Shown: piece after piece, positions 22,778-33,397 of the stretch
How the letters are laid out: every line of letters starts with the position of its first letter
How positions within the stretch are numbered: position 1 is the first letter of the stretch
NCBI RefSeq assembly: GCF_905475395.1
Contig: NC_058342.1
Coordinates: 15,844,640 to 15,908,639 of the forward strand
DNA length: 64,000 bases
Source: Chrysoperla carnea
Lineage: Eukaryota; Arthropoda; Insecta; Neuroptera; Chrysopidae
Reading direction: 5' to 3'
Notes under the pieces: generated by a model
The model's input: only the letters and a program-made list of their open reading frames with translations
Database searches by the model: none
Told to the model about the DNA's origin: nothing
Program-made: the position numbers and the translations under genes

Positions 22778-22907
22778 TTTATTATGACGACGGTATAGTT
22801 ACCAATTTGAAAACAATTTTTTTGATTAGCAACACTCAAGAAGCATTACCAACTGATTACAAAGTGAATGAATTCGTTGATAATCGGGTTTGGGGTCTTA
22901 AATAATT

Positions 22908-23123
22908 AATTAGATAACTGAGTCCATAGATCAAAACTACTTACCTAATGTAAATAAAACTGAATAAAATTTATTCACAGTTTTGACCTAGTCCAACAAC
23001 CACTTTGAATGTTAACTTTTTCGGAATTCTGATTTATGTGGATCGTCGTTCCGTTGTTCGTTGATATGCAATGTTTGAATGTTTTATGTCACGTGACATT
23101 TGCATTGAATAACATACGTTCAT
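22908..23123. other. 5' flank of the PEBP gene
   Basis: This is the intergenic DNA just upstream of the PEBP start codon (minus strand). I see no clear TATA box or initiator, and no repeat until the foldback element at 23124. Confidence 0.35.
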
Positions 23124-23888
23124 TACGGAAGCCTGAATGGTTCATGATCAGTTTATGAAAAAGTGGCTCTACACTAGCTTATTTTTTAAATGTGTAATAC
23201 CCACAAGCATAAAACCAAGTTTCAAAAATTGCACTTGTGACTTGTGGTTATGGATACAAACCTTGAAAATGTCTAAAATAATAACTATTCTTTAGTTAGC
23301 CACTACCGAAACTGTCTCGAATTATTAATTACTGTATGTCCGGATTTAATGATAATATAATAATGTTTATAATTTGTATTATGTAGTTAGTTAAAAATTA
23401 TTATTAGTATTATTTAAAAAATATAATTCTTTAATTAACCTTTCCCTAAGAAGATTAAAAAATGATTCGCTAGATGGCAGAACTAGGGAGATAGAAATAT
23501 TTTGATTTCCTGCCATCTAGCGAATCATTTTTTAATCTTCTTAGGGAAAGGTTAATTAAAGCATTATATTTTTTAAATAATACTAATAAAAATTTTTTAA
23601 CTAACTACATAATACAAATTATAAGCATTATCATATTATCATTAAATCCGGGTATACAATTATTAATAATTAAAGACAGTTTCGGCAATTCTTTGGTTTC
23701 GGTAATGGCTAATTAAAGAATAGTTATCACCGACTGACATTTTCAAAAAGGTTTGTTTCTATAACCACAAGTCACAAGTGCACTTTTTGAAAGTTGATTT
23801 TATACTTGTGGGTAGTACACATTTAAAAAATAAGCTAGTGTAGAGCCACTTTTTCATAAATTGATCATGAACCATTCAGGCTTCCGTA
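23124..23888. mobile_element. long palindromic foldback element with 6-bp target duplication
   Basis: Two arms of about 360-380 bp are reverse complements almost throughout (outer end tacggaagcctgaatggttc, inner end cgctagatggcag). They are separated by a 29-base loop (23481-23509). The hexamer gttcat sits directly outside both ends (23118-23123 and 23889-23894). No coding capacity exists. The high arm identity suggests a recent insertion. Transcribed, it would form one long duplex. Confidence 0.88.
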
Positions 23889-24700
23889 GTTCATAGATAC
23901 TATAACCAATAGAGCTCTTGGATGAATTGGTAAATTCCATAGAGGTAATATAAGATAGAAGAGTAAAAGCATAGAAAACGTTCTTTGCCTGGCAACGTGC
24001 GAATAATTTGAATTATTGTATAAACACGTGCATACTAAAATCTGCCAACTCAATTTTCTACATATGATTTTCATTCAAATCTGTAGCAATTAATTAGAAT
24101 AACGTTTTTTGAAAGTTTATGTTCTTCCAAACAAGAAATAGACCTATTTCACATTTTTTTTTCTTTTTTTTAAATGAAAGTAAATGTCTTGATAAATGGG
24201 CTAATTCTTTCCCCCGATTTTTTTGGAACCATATGACCGAGAAAACAGACAATGAAAATTATTAAAATTCAAATTGGCGAAAACGATCCGGAAACACACG
24301 ATGTTACACGAAGGTAGGTTTGACGTCATTCAAATTTGATAAGAATGATATATTTAAACGACTGTTGACACTGTTTTACTGTCATTGCTTGTCAGATTAA
24401 CATCACAGATCACGCTGTGCGGTGGAGCCAAAAAAAATCGTTTGAAATTATTTCAAATATTGTGGCTTTTTAACAATTTTTTTTCATAGTGTTTTTATTG
24501 TTAAAAATGCGTAATTTTCGAGTTACAGGCTCTACTCAACCCATATTTTCATAAAAAATTATCAAAAAGCATTTCTGTTTTTCATGAAAAAGGTCTATTT
24601 TCAAAATATTAATATACCTAATCTAAAATATCACAAAGCTAAAATAAATTGACACATCATTGACAACACATGTTTGTGTATGCTATCGAATATTATAAAT

Positions 24701-24952
24701 CATGGAGGTTATAAAGAAGGAGAACGATTGCAATAGAAAATATTATCCCCAAAATATGGACAAAATAAGTGAGGCGCTGGGGTCGCTAAGTTGTCTCATT
24801 AAATGCGGACTGTTGTGCGCTAATATACTACTTACCGACGACAGCGCGGCTGGTGGCTAAAAAATAAACTATAAATTCTACAAATTTTTCAGGGACAGGT
24901 GCGCTAATGCTTTAGTACATAGCGATCGTTCTCCTTCTTTATAGCCTCCATG
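24701..24952. mobile_element. intact CATGGAGG MITE (252 bp) with 8-bp target duplication
   Basis: Terminal inverted repeats begin catggaggttataaagaagg at the left and end ccttctttatagcctccatg at the right. The octamer ttataaat flanks both sides exactly. This is the reference copy for the pieces at 8386-8656 and 32657-33091. The 8-bp duplication suggests mobilisation by a hAT-type transposase (inference). Confidence 0.9.
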
Positions 24953-24974
24953 TTATAAATAGAGAACGCCATGG

Positions 24975-25065
24975 CCCAAAATATGCGATATGATGAATGA
25001 GAGAGAAGGCTGCCAGTTAGTTAATATGTGTCCTTGTCTAATCTATATGTCATTGGCTAAATATT
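24975..25065. repeat. fragment of the atgaatgagagagaag repeat family
   Basis: The sequence gatatgatgaatgagagaga and the following gtccttgtctaatctatatg match parts of the nested element at 4026-4380 and the one at 61622-61795. One end only is present. Confidence 0.6.
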
Positions 25066-25252
25066 GTTTACATTACATAAAATCTCTATGTATCATATGT
25101 TAAGTAAAATAAATCCTCGTATCTTTCACATTTTTGTGTTCACTGTTTTTGGAATGTACTTATCGAGGAAATAAAATCAAGAAACAGTTTGACCCAATAA
25201 TCGACTCCGCAAAAGTAGATTTTTATGGGAACCGGTTTGTCTGCGTGTATTT

Positions 25253-25725
25253 AAGGTAGTACCAGCATGAAATCACTTTTCGACAGATTTGGCCGAATTT
25301 TTTTTCTCGGGTTTAAAATAGCTTTATTTATGAATTCCTAAAATTTCATAATTTTTGACCGTTTAGATCGCGAGATATTTAAAGACAAAGTTCGCGATTT
25401 TGAGGTTCATGTCCCATTTAAAGCATGTAAAATGTCCGGTCTCTCCAACTATTTTTTATGATATTATTATATATTGAAGAAAAAGTAGAAAAAAATGTTT
25501 ATACAATAAAATTCTAAAAAAAAAATTTAGAAATTAATTTTCACTTTCGAGATATTAATTTTGACGTAAATTGATCGAAATTGGGACGTTGGCATAATTA
25601 TTTCCCATTTTAAACGGTCAAAATTTCTGAAACTTTGGGAATTAATAGTAAGCATTATTAAATTCTTAAATTTAATTTTTCGTTAAATTCTGTCGAAAAA
25701 AAAATTGTACCATTGCTTTAACATA
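25253..25725. mobile_element. degenerate inverted-repeat element
   Basis: The left end ttaaggtagtaccagcatg with tttcgacaga inside is answered on the right by tctgtcgaaaaa and gtaccattgctttaa in inverted order. The interior is AT-rich without coding capacity. It is probably an old MITE. Confidence 0.5.
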
Positions 25726-26690
25726 GAAACTGCAAATACCATGCTGGAACATCGTTAACTAAATCATATTCATGCGAACTAACCACATTCACTTTATTTA
25801 AAATCTAAAAATTTGATTTTATATTTTCGACGATTTTAAGCATTTTTTTATACTTGGCAATTTTTACCTAACCCCCGCCATTTTTGAGATAAATAATGTT
25901 TTTGCGTGAACTTATTCAAAGATAAAAAAAAAATAAAATGAAACTAAGGCATCTTGTTTAAGATCCTACTAACGCGTAATCCCAAAAGTGCTGGGGTTGC
26001 GTTAATTAACGCTGTGTATACATAAATAAACGATTTTTAGCCAATATCTCGAAAACCATCAACTTTGTAAAAAATAGTTTTAAACAAAAACTGTCGGAAA
26101 TTTTTTTCCTAAATAAAATGTAGAATCAAAAACTGTGATATCTTCATCCATTTTCTCCAAAATCGGGAAAAATGGCCAAATATAAATATTTATATGCTAA
26201 TTAATATTTTGAAACTAATTGATTTTATAAAAAAAAACTTTTCAATCAAAAGTTGTTTTCTAAGAAAAATGTAGAGTGAACAATATCGATATTTTAAGTC
26301 GTTTTCCCTACATCCTCAATTAAAAGTAACTAAGAGAATTTGACAAAACTGCTACTATGACTTCTAAGATCATGACATAATCTATTTTCCAAAGTTTATA
26401 TCTAATTTTTTTGTTTAATTTGGCTGAGAAATCATAATTTTCGTTTTTTTTTTCTAGATTTATCCGATGAACAAATCATGTTATTAATTATTTATTGTTT
26501 TTTGTTTACATATAATCATGCATATGATATTTATTTACATCATGGTCTATTCGACTATATTTGATGAAATATGATACATACAGGCGTAAACTAAATATTG
26601 ACAAATATCTTGTCTAGTAATCTTAATTAAAGAGAATTGAAAAAAATACACTCGAACCCGGACTTATTGGATTCATGTCAAGCGCCATAC
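25726..26690. other. AT-rich intergenic stretch
   Basis: There is no gene. Near 26500-26555 a segment (gtttacatataatcatgcat) matches both flanks of the MITE at 26790-26991 and so represents the uninterrupted form of that site. Confidence 0.5.
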
Positions 26691-26699
26691 CAATTAGGC

Positions 26700-27125
26700 T
26701 ATTCGAGTTCTAGACACGAATGCAATTTTTTTAACTCAATGAATTTTTTAATTTGTTTATCCACTTATTTATTGTTTTTTGTTTACTTACCCTGGTGGAA
26801 AAAATATTTGAAGAAAGAATAACAAATTCTGAAAAAGTCTTAGGAACTTTGAATTTCTCAACGTTTTCGGACTAGTCTAATTCAGAGTTATTCAGAGTTC
26901 TTAATACTTTTTTAAAGTTTCTAAGATTTTTTCAGAGTTTCCTAAGACTTATTAAGACTTATTCTTTTTTCAAATATTTTTTCCACCAGGGTATAATCAT
27001 GCATATGATATTTATTTACATCATGGATGATTATAAGTAAACAAAAAACAATAAATAATAATAATAAATAAATGGATAAACAAATTAAAAAATTCATTGA
27101 GTTGAAAAAATTGCATTCGTGTCAA
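26700..27125. mobile_element. inverted-repeat element hosting a nested MITE
   Basis: The left arm (acacgaatgcaattttttt, ctcaatgaattttttaattt, atttattgttttttgtttac) is repeated inverted at 27035-27125. The nested MITE at 26790-26991 sits between the arms. The segment at 26470-26555 is another copy of part of it. Confidence 0.7.
26790..26991. mobile_element. CCCTGGTGG MITE, copy 2, with TA flanks and an empty-site match
   Basis: Ends are ccctggtggaaaaaatattt and the inverted aaatattttttccaccaggg. The dinucleotide ta flanks both sides. The related segment at 26510-26555 joins the two flanks without the element and with a single ta, which confirms the exact ends and a 2-bp target duplication. 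Confidence 0.88.
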
Positions 27126-27549
27126 TTGTCATTCATGGAAATTTGTTTTTAGTTATAATTTCCCCGAAAATGTAGACTTATGTGTATTGAAGGTCAATGG
27201 GGAAGGGTGGAGGTATGTTATAAATCCGTTTCAAAAGAGTTTTGTGAGACGTAGATCAATAAATATTTTTTTCGCTACTTTTGTTTTTATGACCTAAAGG
27301 GATGAAAATAGGAAGTAGGTTGAGTTAGTGTAAAGGATTTTCCTTTAGGGGGGGGGGGCAACTTCTCAGATCCATTTTCCCCCAATTTATAATAAATATT
27401 ATGTTTCGTGATTTTTATGGTTTTAAATATCTGTACAGCCTCTCAAATTAACCTAGAAGCTTGAAAATCGGTATGTCAAAAAATAATATTTATTCGTAAT
27501 TTTTAAAAATTTTCGCACACCTAAACTATCTTGAAATGGGGTTAGACCT

Positions 27550-28293
27550 CAGGAGTGGCGAACCTTAATGTATCAAGCGCCGTTTATTATAAATAAATGG
27601 TTAATGAGGCCATACTGCCATTTAATAATTTTGACTTCGTGATTGTAGTCGCTATTAATGCTTCCTTAATGACGTTCCCTACGTAATATCGAGGAAAAAC
27701 AGCTAAACGTGCAGATTTCATGAAGTCATTGCTTTCGTCAAGATATAGCGATATAAAAGGAGTGGAGTTAATGTAAATTTTTTGGTAATCTGTTGTTACA
27801 TTTCCGGTCAGTTTTAAGATTATTTCTTTTATTGTGTCTCTAGATAGATAAGTTTGAGTATCTTTGGTGTGCTGAATTATCTTATTTTTATTATCGAAAT
27901 CATCCAAAAGTGAGAGCGAGTATACTAACCAGGCTCCCTTCAAAAATACTCCATCTTGAAAAGGTTTACTATTCCGAGCAATAAGATTTGCAGTCGAGTA
28001 ATTTTTCGCGCTCGTATGACAATTTTTGCCAGTATATTTAATCATAGACGTTGACTGTTTATTTCTGCCTTTCATTGTACTTGCAACTTATTGCTTTTAG
28101 TCTGGTTCGCTTTTTTGACTTACAGATTTGTGATATGTTTCAAAATTTCAATTGTAGTCGACGATGTAACTAAATCAAACTAGCGCGTGTTCGTTAGTTC
28201 ACGCGTGATTGTTCGTAATATAATACTTCATGGTGAACTTTTTGGCGATGACGTCCCCAAAATATTGTGTCGCATGTCATTGGTACGCCTCTG
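27550..28293 (-). mobile_element. hAT element with truncated ZBED/SCAND3-like transposase
   Basis: The ends caggagtggcgaacctt and the inverted tggtacgcctctg look like hAT termini. A clean 8-bp duplication is not visible. The minus-strand frame at 27587-28075 (162 aa) contains NSKPFQDGVFLKGAWL, LSRDTIKEIILKL, and FISLYLDESNDF followed by ARLAVFPRYY. This is the catalytic-core start of hAT transposases related to vertebrate ZBED5/SCAND3. The BED finger and the C-terminal half are missing. It is probably a dead deletion derivative. Confidence 0.7.
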
Positions 28294-28483
28294 GGTAACA
28301 CGATCAAAAATTTGTATGTGAATTTAGTTCAGTTTTCAAAAGCATGAAAATACAAAAATTCGTTTTCAATACAAAGCATCTTATATTAAGAAATGTATAA
28401 TGAGGGAAATTTGACATAATAATTATAATGAGGTTTAACCTCCGTTTTTCAGATAACCATCTATGACAGAGGCCACTCACATC

Positions 28484-28700
28484 TTTTTTTTTTAAATCTT
28501 TATTAATTTAATTTAAACTACATAAAATATACAATTAAATTTGTATGATTTGAGTGAGTCGGTTACTTCGTTCTTATCCAAGGGACAACAAAGTGATCAA
28601 TTTTACCACTCCATTAATTATATTTGCTCATAATGCCGCTGTCTGGATTCGAACCCGCAACCTCCCAGTCAGTAGCCGAACGTTTTAAAGACGATTTAGA
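28484..28700 (-). repeat. tRNA-derived SINE fragment
   Basis: On the minus strand the block GGAGGTTGCGGGTTCGAATC carries a canonical RNA polymerase III B box (GGTTCGAATC). It continues into a non-tRNA body and ends with aataaagattt and a poly(A) run (poly-T at 28486 on the + strand). The A-box half is degraded or missing, so this is a 5'-truncated SINE rather than a tRNA gene. Confidence 0.7.
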
Positions 28701-29070
28701 ACGCAGATGAGAGCGCGATGAAAACGGCATCTGACGGCATCATTAAATAATGCTTTTGGAACATTAGTTAATATGTGTTGGAAGTCAATTATTTATTAAA
28801 AAGTAGAATTTAAAGTAAAAAATATATTCTTTCTATATAAATGTTACAATATGAGTTGAATCAAATTTTTTCACCTTGGATCAGCTGAAAAGTAAGTCGA
28901 ATAAACACAATAACGAAAACAAATATTATGTGAACTAATAAATTGACAGTTTTCATCAAAAACTGTTATTGTTAAAAATATTTATTTTTTTTATTTAATC
29001 TTTCAGATATAAAGTGGAATTTATTTTAACTGAACATAATCATGACTTCACGAAATATGGCGTGCTTTGC
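28701..29070. other. AT-rich intergenic stretch
   Basis: I see no gene and no repeat with other copies in the window. Confidence 0.35.
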
Positions 29071-29073
29071 CAA

Positions 29074-29430
29074 TACCTGTATATAAGAAATATATCAAGG
29101 TATACTAAGTATAGCCCCAAGTTTAAGTTAAGTATAGTCCAAAATTTTGGTATAGGTCTTCATAAAATCACCTAATTAGTCCATTTCCAGTTGTTCGTCT
29201 CCCCGTCTGTCAACACGATAACACAAAAACGAAAAGAGATACCAAGCTGAAATTTTTCTTGTGTAAGGAGGTAAGAAGTGAGGTCAAGTTCGTAAATGAG
29301 CAACATCAATTGTATTGTATATATGTACTTGTTTGTTTATTAACATTTCAAACTGAGAAAGAGAGAAGAAAGATACTCATATTACTTTGTGTGTAAGAGT
29401 GGCTACCTTTCTTTACTTACATGTCGAAAG
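29074..29430 (+). repeat. GTCY repeat family, copy 6 (internally deleted)
   Basis: It holds aagtatagccccaagttt, a short GTCY tract and the core to about 29312. A segment follows (ttactttgtgtgtaagagtg, ggctacctttctttacttac) that also occurs in copy 7 near 31060 and, diverged, in copy 13. A subfamily with this extra block therefore exists. Confidence 0.7.
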
Positions 29431-29514
29431 AAGCAAGCGATTGTATATTTATAAAGTTTTGTATAAATTAATCAATTCAGGTGGTTTTTTTCCTGAATGT
29501 CTTGTTTTATTTTT

Positions 29515-29939
29515 TTATTTTTGTAGATTTATAAAGTTTTGTAAATTAATCAATTTAGCGGCTTTTTTTTTATCTCTATAACGCTGACTGTTTTGTCTTT
29601 TTCTTTCTTTAAGACGTTTAATTTTTTCTTCTTCTGTTGCTGTTAGTGGTCTAGAAATCTGTGAATTCACTAATGCTTCAGCTTTTTTCTTAGCTCTATA
29701 TCGCTGGCATTTAATTCTATTTTGGATTTTTCGTTTTTCCTCTTCTGTTATTGTTAGTGGTTTAGAAGTTTGTAAATTAAGTATTACATCAGTTTTTTTC
29801 CTAGTTCTATTTTCATCAATTTTGTTTGGACTTATGTCATCATCAGAGGATTCTAGAGATTCTTCGCCATCTTCTTGCCTTTTTCTTTCATCATCGTCTG
29901 AACCGGAAGGCTTTTTCAATTCTTTCCACATAGGGTCCA
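29515..29939 (-). CDS. lysine/arginine-rich repeat protein, bZIP basic-region-like
   Basis: The open frame of 138 aa begins at the ATG at 29931. A good acceptor (aattgtttag) just upstream suggests an exon starting at 29939, adding ILDP before the Met. Residues 9-40 are acidic and serine-rich. Residues 56-131 are two tandem units of about 38 aa, each PLTxTEEEK, a basic stretch, then RYRxKKKA and LxNxQ; part of a third unit precedes them at 42-55. The spacing of basic residues and QRYR resembles a bZIP or AT-hook-like nucleic-acid-binding surface, but no leucine zipper follows. A decayed further unit continues past the stop (29440-29514). I do not recognise the family. It could be a real nuclear protein exon or a transposon-borne ORF. 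Confidence 0.5.
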
Positions 29940-30069
29940 GGATCTAAACAATTAAGGAAAATAAATATTTAGAAACACTAATTAAATTACAACTAGATAT
30001 TCAAAAACACTTAAGGCACCTATTTAAAAATAGTAAATATCACAAATACTTGAATTTAAGGCAATTGAA

Positions 30070-30725
30070 AATTTTATTCTTATTTTGCGTCTACATTCAT
30101 GAAGTTATAACAAAATTCATCAACGAAGTTGAAAATAACTTAAACAAAAGTTGCAGAGTTTGATGGGGGACATCATGTTCTGACATTAGATTGCACCTAG
30201 TTCTTTGAGCTTCTTCAATAACCAATTTAGATCCTAAATGGTAAGAGATAGAATTATTCTTTAAATTATGAAGTTGATTCTCATAAAAAAACTAACAAAA
30301 AATTCGTCTTAAAAATATGCCATTGTTGCATTTAATCGAAAGAAAACACACTAACTACGGAAAAATACTGTAGCCAAAAGTTGTCAAGGGCAATAGTGGA
30401 CATTCGCCTGTGTCCATGACTTTGACCAACAAAGTCAAATAAACTTTAAGCGTATTTCTTTCGATAAAATGCAAAAATGACATATTTTTAAGTCACATTT
30501 CCTCCGAAAGTTAACGATTTTCAATAAAAAAGGTTTTAAACAAAAATTTTTTAAGATCAACTTTCTACTTTAAAGTGTTATTCTATCTCTTACCGTTTGG
30601 GATCAAAATTTTCTATTAAAGAAACTCGAAGAACTAGATCCAATCTGATGTCAGAACATGATATCCCCCATCAAACTGTGCAACTTTTCTTTAAGTTATT
30701 TTTCGATTGGTTACCTCAAAAACAA
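30070..30725. mobile_element. inverted-repeat element (aaacaaaagttgcagagttt family), copy 1
   Basis: The left arm (caaaagttgcagagtttgat, gggggacatcatgttctgac) is repeated inverted on the right (gtcagaacatgatatccccc, atcaaactgtgcaacttt). Inner arms with ggtaagagatagaat also pair. A second copy, carrying a retroposon insertion, lies at 45025-45875. Confidence 0.75.
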
Positions 30726-30756
30726 GATATTTAGGTGTACAGATTAAAACAGCGAA

Positions 30757-31205
30757 ACTTGCATATGAAATATATCAAGGTATACTAAGTTTAGTCCCAA
30801 GTTTGTAACGCTTAAAAATATTTATGCTATGAACAAAATTTTAAGATAGGTGATTATAAAATCACCTAAGGAGTCCATTTCCGGTGTCTGTCTGTCCGTC
30901 CGTGATCATGATAACTCAAAAGAGAAAAGAGATATCAAGCTGAAATTCTTATAGCGTTCTTAGGAGGTAAAAAGAAGTCCAGTTTGTAAATGAGCAAGAT
31001 AGGTCAATTGAGTATTGGATTCGTAGGACCCATTTTGTAAACCATTAGAGTTAGATACTCTTATTACTTTGTGTGTAAGAGTGGCTACCTTTCTTTACTT
31101 ACATGACGTAAAAAAACAAACGATTACATAATTAACACTGTCTATGCTTGGTATTTCAACAATTAACTCAATCAATTGTTGGTTTTCACTTGTTTTTAAT
31201 AGTTT
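30757..31205 (+). repeat. GTCY repeat family, copy 7
   Basis: It runs from gcatatgaaatatatcaagg through the core and the ttactttgtgtgtaagagtg subfamily block to the terminal palindrome and ttttcacttgtttttaa. It ends 50 bases from the stop of the minus-strand zinc-finger gene. Confidence 0.8.
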
Positions 31206-31254
31206 TTAGCTAATTATTGACAAAAATATTAAGTGATGGAAAATTTTACAACTT

Positions 31255-32523
31255 TTAATTAAAAATTTGGGTTTTTTCGTTTTGCTGATTTTGCTTAAAT
31301 ACGTTTTCGTCAGCGTGTCTCCGTTTATGTTGAACTAAATAATATTTCCTGCTAAATGTTTTTTTACAAATATCACACGAAGGTTTTTCTTGAATATGAA
31401 CCATTTTATGCCGAACCAAATAATCTTTAATACTAAAAGATTTTTCACAAATATCACATGAAAATGGTTTTTGTCCTGAATGAATGAATTGATGTCTAGC
31501 TAAAGTGCTTCGATCCGTAAATGTTTTGTCACAGTCCTCACATGGAAATGGTTTATCTCCGGTATGAATCATTTTATGTCTAAGAAAATTACTTCGAACG
31601 ATAAATGTTTTATCACATACCTCACATGAAAATGGTTTTTCCTTTTCATGAGTCTTTTTATGTTTCACTAAACTACCTCTTTGATTATACACTTTATCAC
31701 ACACATCACATGCAAAAGGTTTTTCTATTGTATGAATCATTTTATGACGAACTAAATCACTTCGAGTCCGAAAGTATTTTTCACAAACATCACATGAAAA
31801 TGTTTTCTGTCCCGTGTGAATCAGTTTATGTCTGGTTAAACTATCCGATCTGTTAAATCCTCTTTCACAAACATCACAATGATAATCAAAGTCTCCAACA
31901 TGAACTCGTGCTGATTCTGAAATATTGTCGTCTAAGATTTCATCTTTAATAATTAACTCCGTATTTAATTCGTTTTCAAGTTTAATATTTTCGTAATTAA
32001 GTAAATGTTCTCCATTTCCACGAATTCGTCCATTAACACTGTTGTCTGGAATTACATTCTTAAATTCCACATTTTCTATTGTAACACTATCTTCTGGAAT
32101 TTCAATTTTAACTTTTACTTCTTCCATGGTAACACTGTCCTCTGAAACTTCATTTTTAATTTTCCCATGTTCCATTAAAATGCCATCTTCTGAAACTATA
32201 TCTCTAAACTGTCCATGTTTCATTGTAAAATGATTTAATATTCTGTATTCTAGAATTTCATTTTTAATTTGGTTCTGTTCAGGTTCAATATTGTCTTCTA
32301 AAATTTCAGTTTTAGTTTGGACATTATCATCATCGCCTTCGCCTAATATTTTATCTGTGTTTATTTGTTGTTCATTCGAAAATGAATAATTATTTGCATC
32401 ATAATCATCTAATATTTCACTCTTAATTAATATTAATTCAGTATCTTTTGGCTTTTCAACTTCCATATTTTCTTTTTTGATAAAAATATAATTTTTTACA
32501 TCAAAACATGAATTACTTGTCAT
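31255..32523 (-). CDS. C2H2 zinc-finger protein with 7 fingers and long acidic leader (ZNF-2)
   Basis: This is a single exon of 422 aa starting at a clear ATG. Residues 1-210 are the leader: a first diverged box (IFIKKENMEVE, about 13-23), then IKSEILDD (33-40), TKTEILED, IKNEILE (86-92), IKNEVSED (122-129) and VKIEIPED (138-145), then box 2 (NYENIKLENEL, about 176-186) and IKDEILDD (192-199). Fingers 1-7 (about 214-408) follow C-x2-C-x12-H-x3-H. Finger 7 reads PSCDIC, with the usual aromatic residue before the first Cys missing. Each psi-K-x-E is followed by acidic residues, the pattern of a negatively charged SUMO-acceptor motif. It is presumably a nuclear regulator, and its target is unknown. 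A MITE with TSD lies 133 bases before the start codon. Confidence 0.9.
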   Translation of the reverse strand: MTSNSCFDVKNYIFIKKENMEVEKPKDTELILIKSEILDDYDANNYSFSNEQQINTDKILGEGDDDNVQTKTEILEDNIEPEQNQIKNEILEYRILNHFTMKHGQFRDIVSEDGILMEHGKIKNEVSEDSVTMEEVKVKIEIPEDSVTIENVEFKNVIPDNSVNGRIRGNGEHLLNYENIKLENELNTELIIKDEILDDNISESARVHVGDFDYHCDVCERGFNRSDSLTRHKLIHTGQKTFSCDVCEKYFRTRSDLVRHKMIHTIEKPFACDVCDKVYNQRGSLVKHKKTHEKEKPFSCEVCDKTFIVRSNFLRHKMIHTGDKPFPCEDCDKTFTDRSTLARHQFIHSGQKPFSCDICEKSFSIKDYLVRHKMVHIQEKPSCDICKKTFSRKYYLVQHKRRHADENVFKQNQQNEKTQIFN

Positions 32524-32656
32524 TTTCGTTATCTTTTTTGTTTTACTAAAATTTCATTCTATTTGAGACTGCTGTCAAACTCTTTTGACATTTGAGATGT
32601 TTTTTTTTTATGGCAATCATTTTGATAAGTTAATATCTATAAGTCTGTGGTTGTTT

Positions 32657-33091
32657 CATGGAGGTTATAAAGAAGGAGCTATAGAAAATATTGTCCCCAA
32701 ATTATGGACAAAATAAGTGAGGCGCTGGGATCGCTAAGTTGTCTCATTAAAAGTGGGCTGTTGTGCGCTAATTTCAAATGATCTATCAATGTTTAATATA
32801 CGTGTAAATAATATCATTCAAAGGAAAAAAAGCAAATAATGAAATTATTATTAATTATAATTATTATTTACTAATGAATAAATTATAAATTTATCTATAC
32901 TACTTTATAAATTTGAATGGCACTAACTTCATCTACTTGTACTCATAAACAGCTAACTTCGCAGATACTATTTATCGACGACAGCGCGGCTGGTGACTGA
33001 AAAATGAACTATAAATTCTACAAACTTTCAGGGACAGTCGTGCTAATGCTTTAGCGCGTAGCAATTGTTTTCCTTCTTTATAGCCTCCATG
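32657..33091. mobile_element. CATGGAGG MITE with internal insertion and 8-bp target duplication
   Basis: The ends catggaggttataaagaagg and ccttctttatagcctccatg match the intact copy at 24701. The octamer ggttgttt flanks both sides exactly (32649-32656 and 33092-33099). An AT-rich block (about 32776-32970) absent from the reference copy is inserted in the middle. It lies immediately upstream of ZNF-2. Confidence 0.88.
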
Positions 33092-33397
33092 GGTTGTTTG
33101 TTCAATGAATTTTAATAGAACTCGGTGAGTAAGATCGTTCGCCATGTTGATGTTAATAATAGTAAAATAGGCAGGTATGGACTATGAAGCATAGGAAACG
33201 CTATAAGTGAATTAAAATACAGTTTACTGTAAATGATTTTCATTGAAATCTGTAGCAATTAATTAGAATAACGTTTTTGAATGTTTTTGTTCTTCCAAAC
33301 AAGAAAATTATATTAATATACCTAACCTAGAATATCACAAAGCCAAAATAAATTGACACATCATTGACATCACATGTTTGTATATACTGATCTAGAG

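Noticed and set aside
28600-28700. Possible tRNA gene on the minus strand (GGTTCGAATC loop)
   Set aside because: Only the B-box half is recognisable, no acceptor stem or anticodon arm pairs, and a poly(A)-tailed body follows. A SINE explains it better.
31605-32233. Plus-strand open frames over ZNF-2
   Set aside because: They are mirror frames of the minus-strand zinc-finger gene, with repetitive anticodon patterns.
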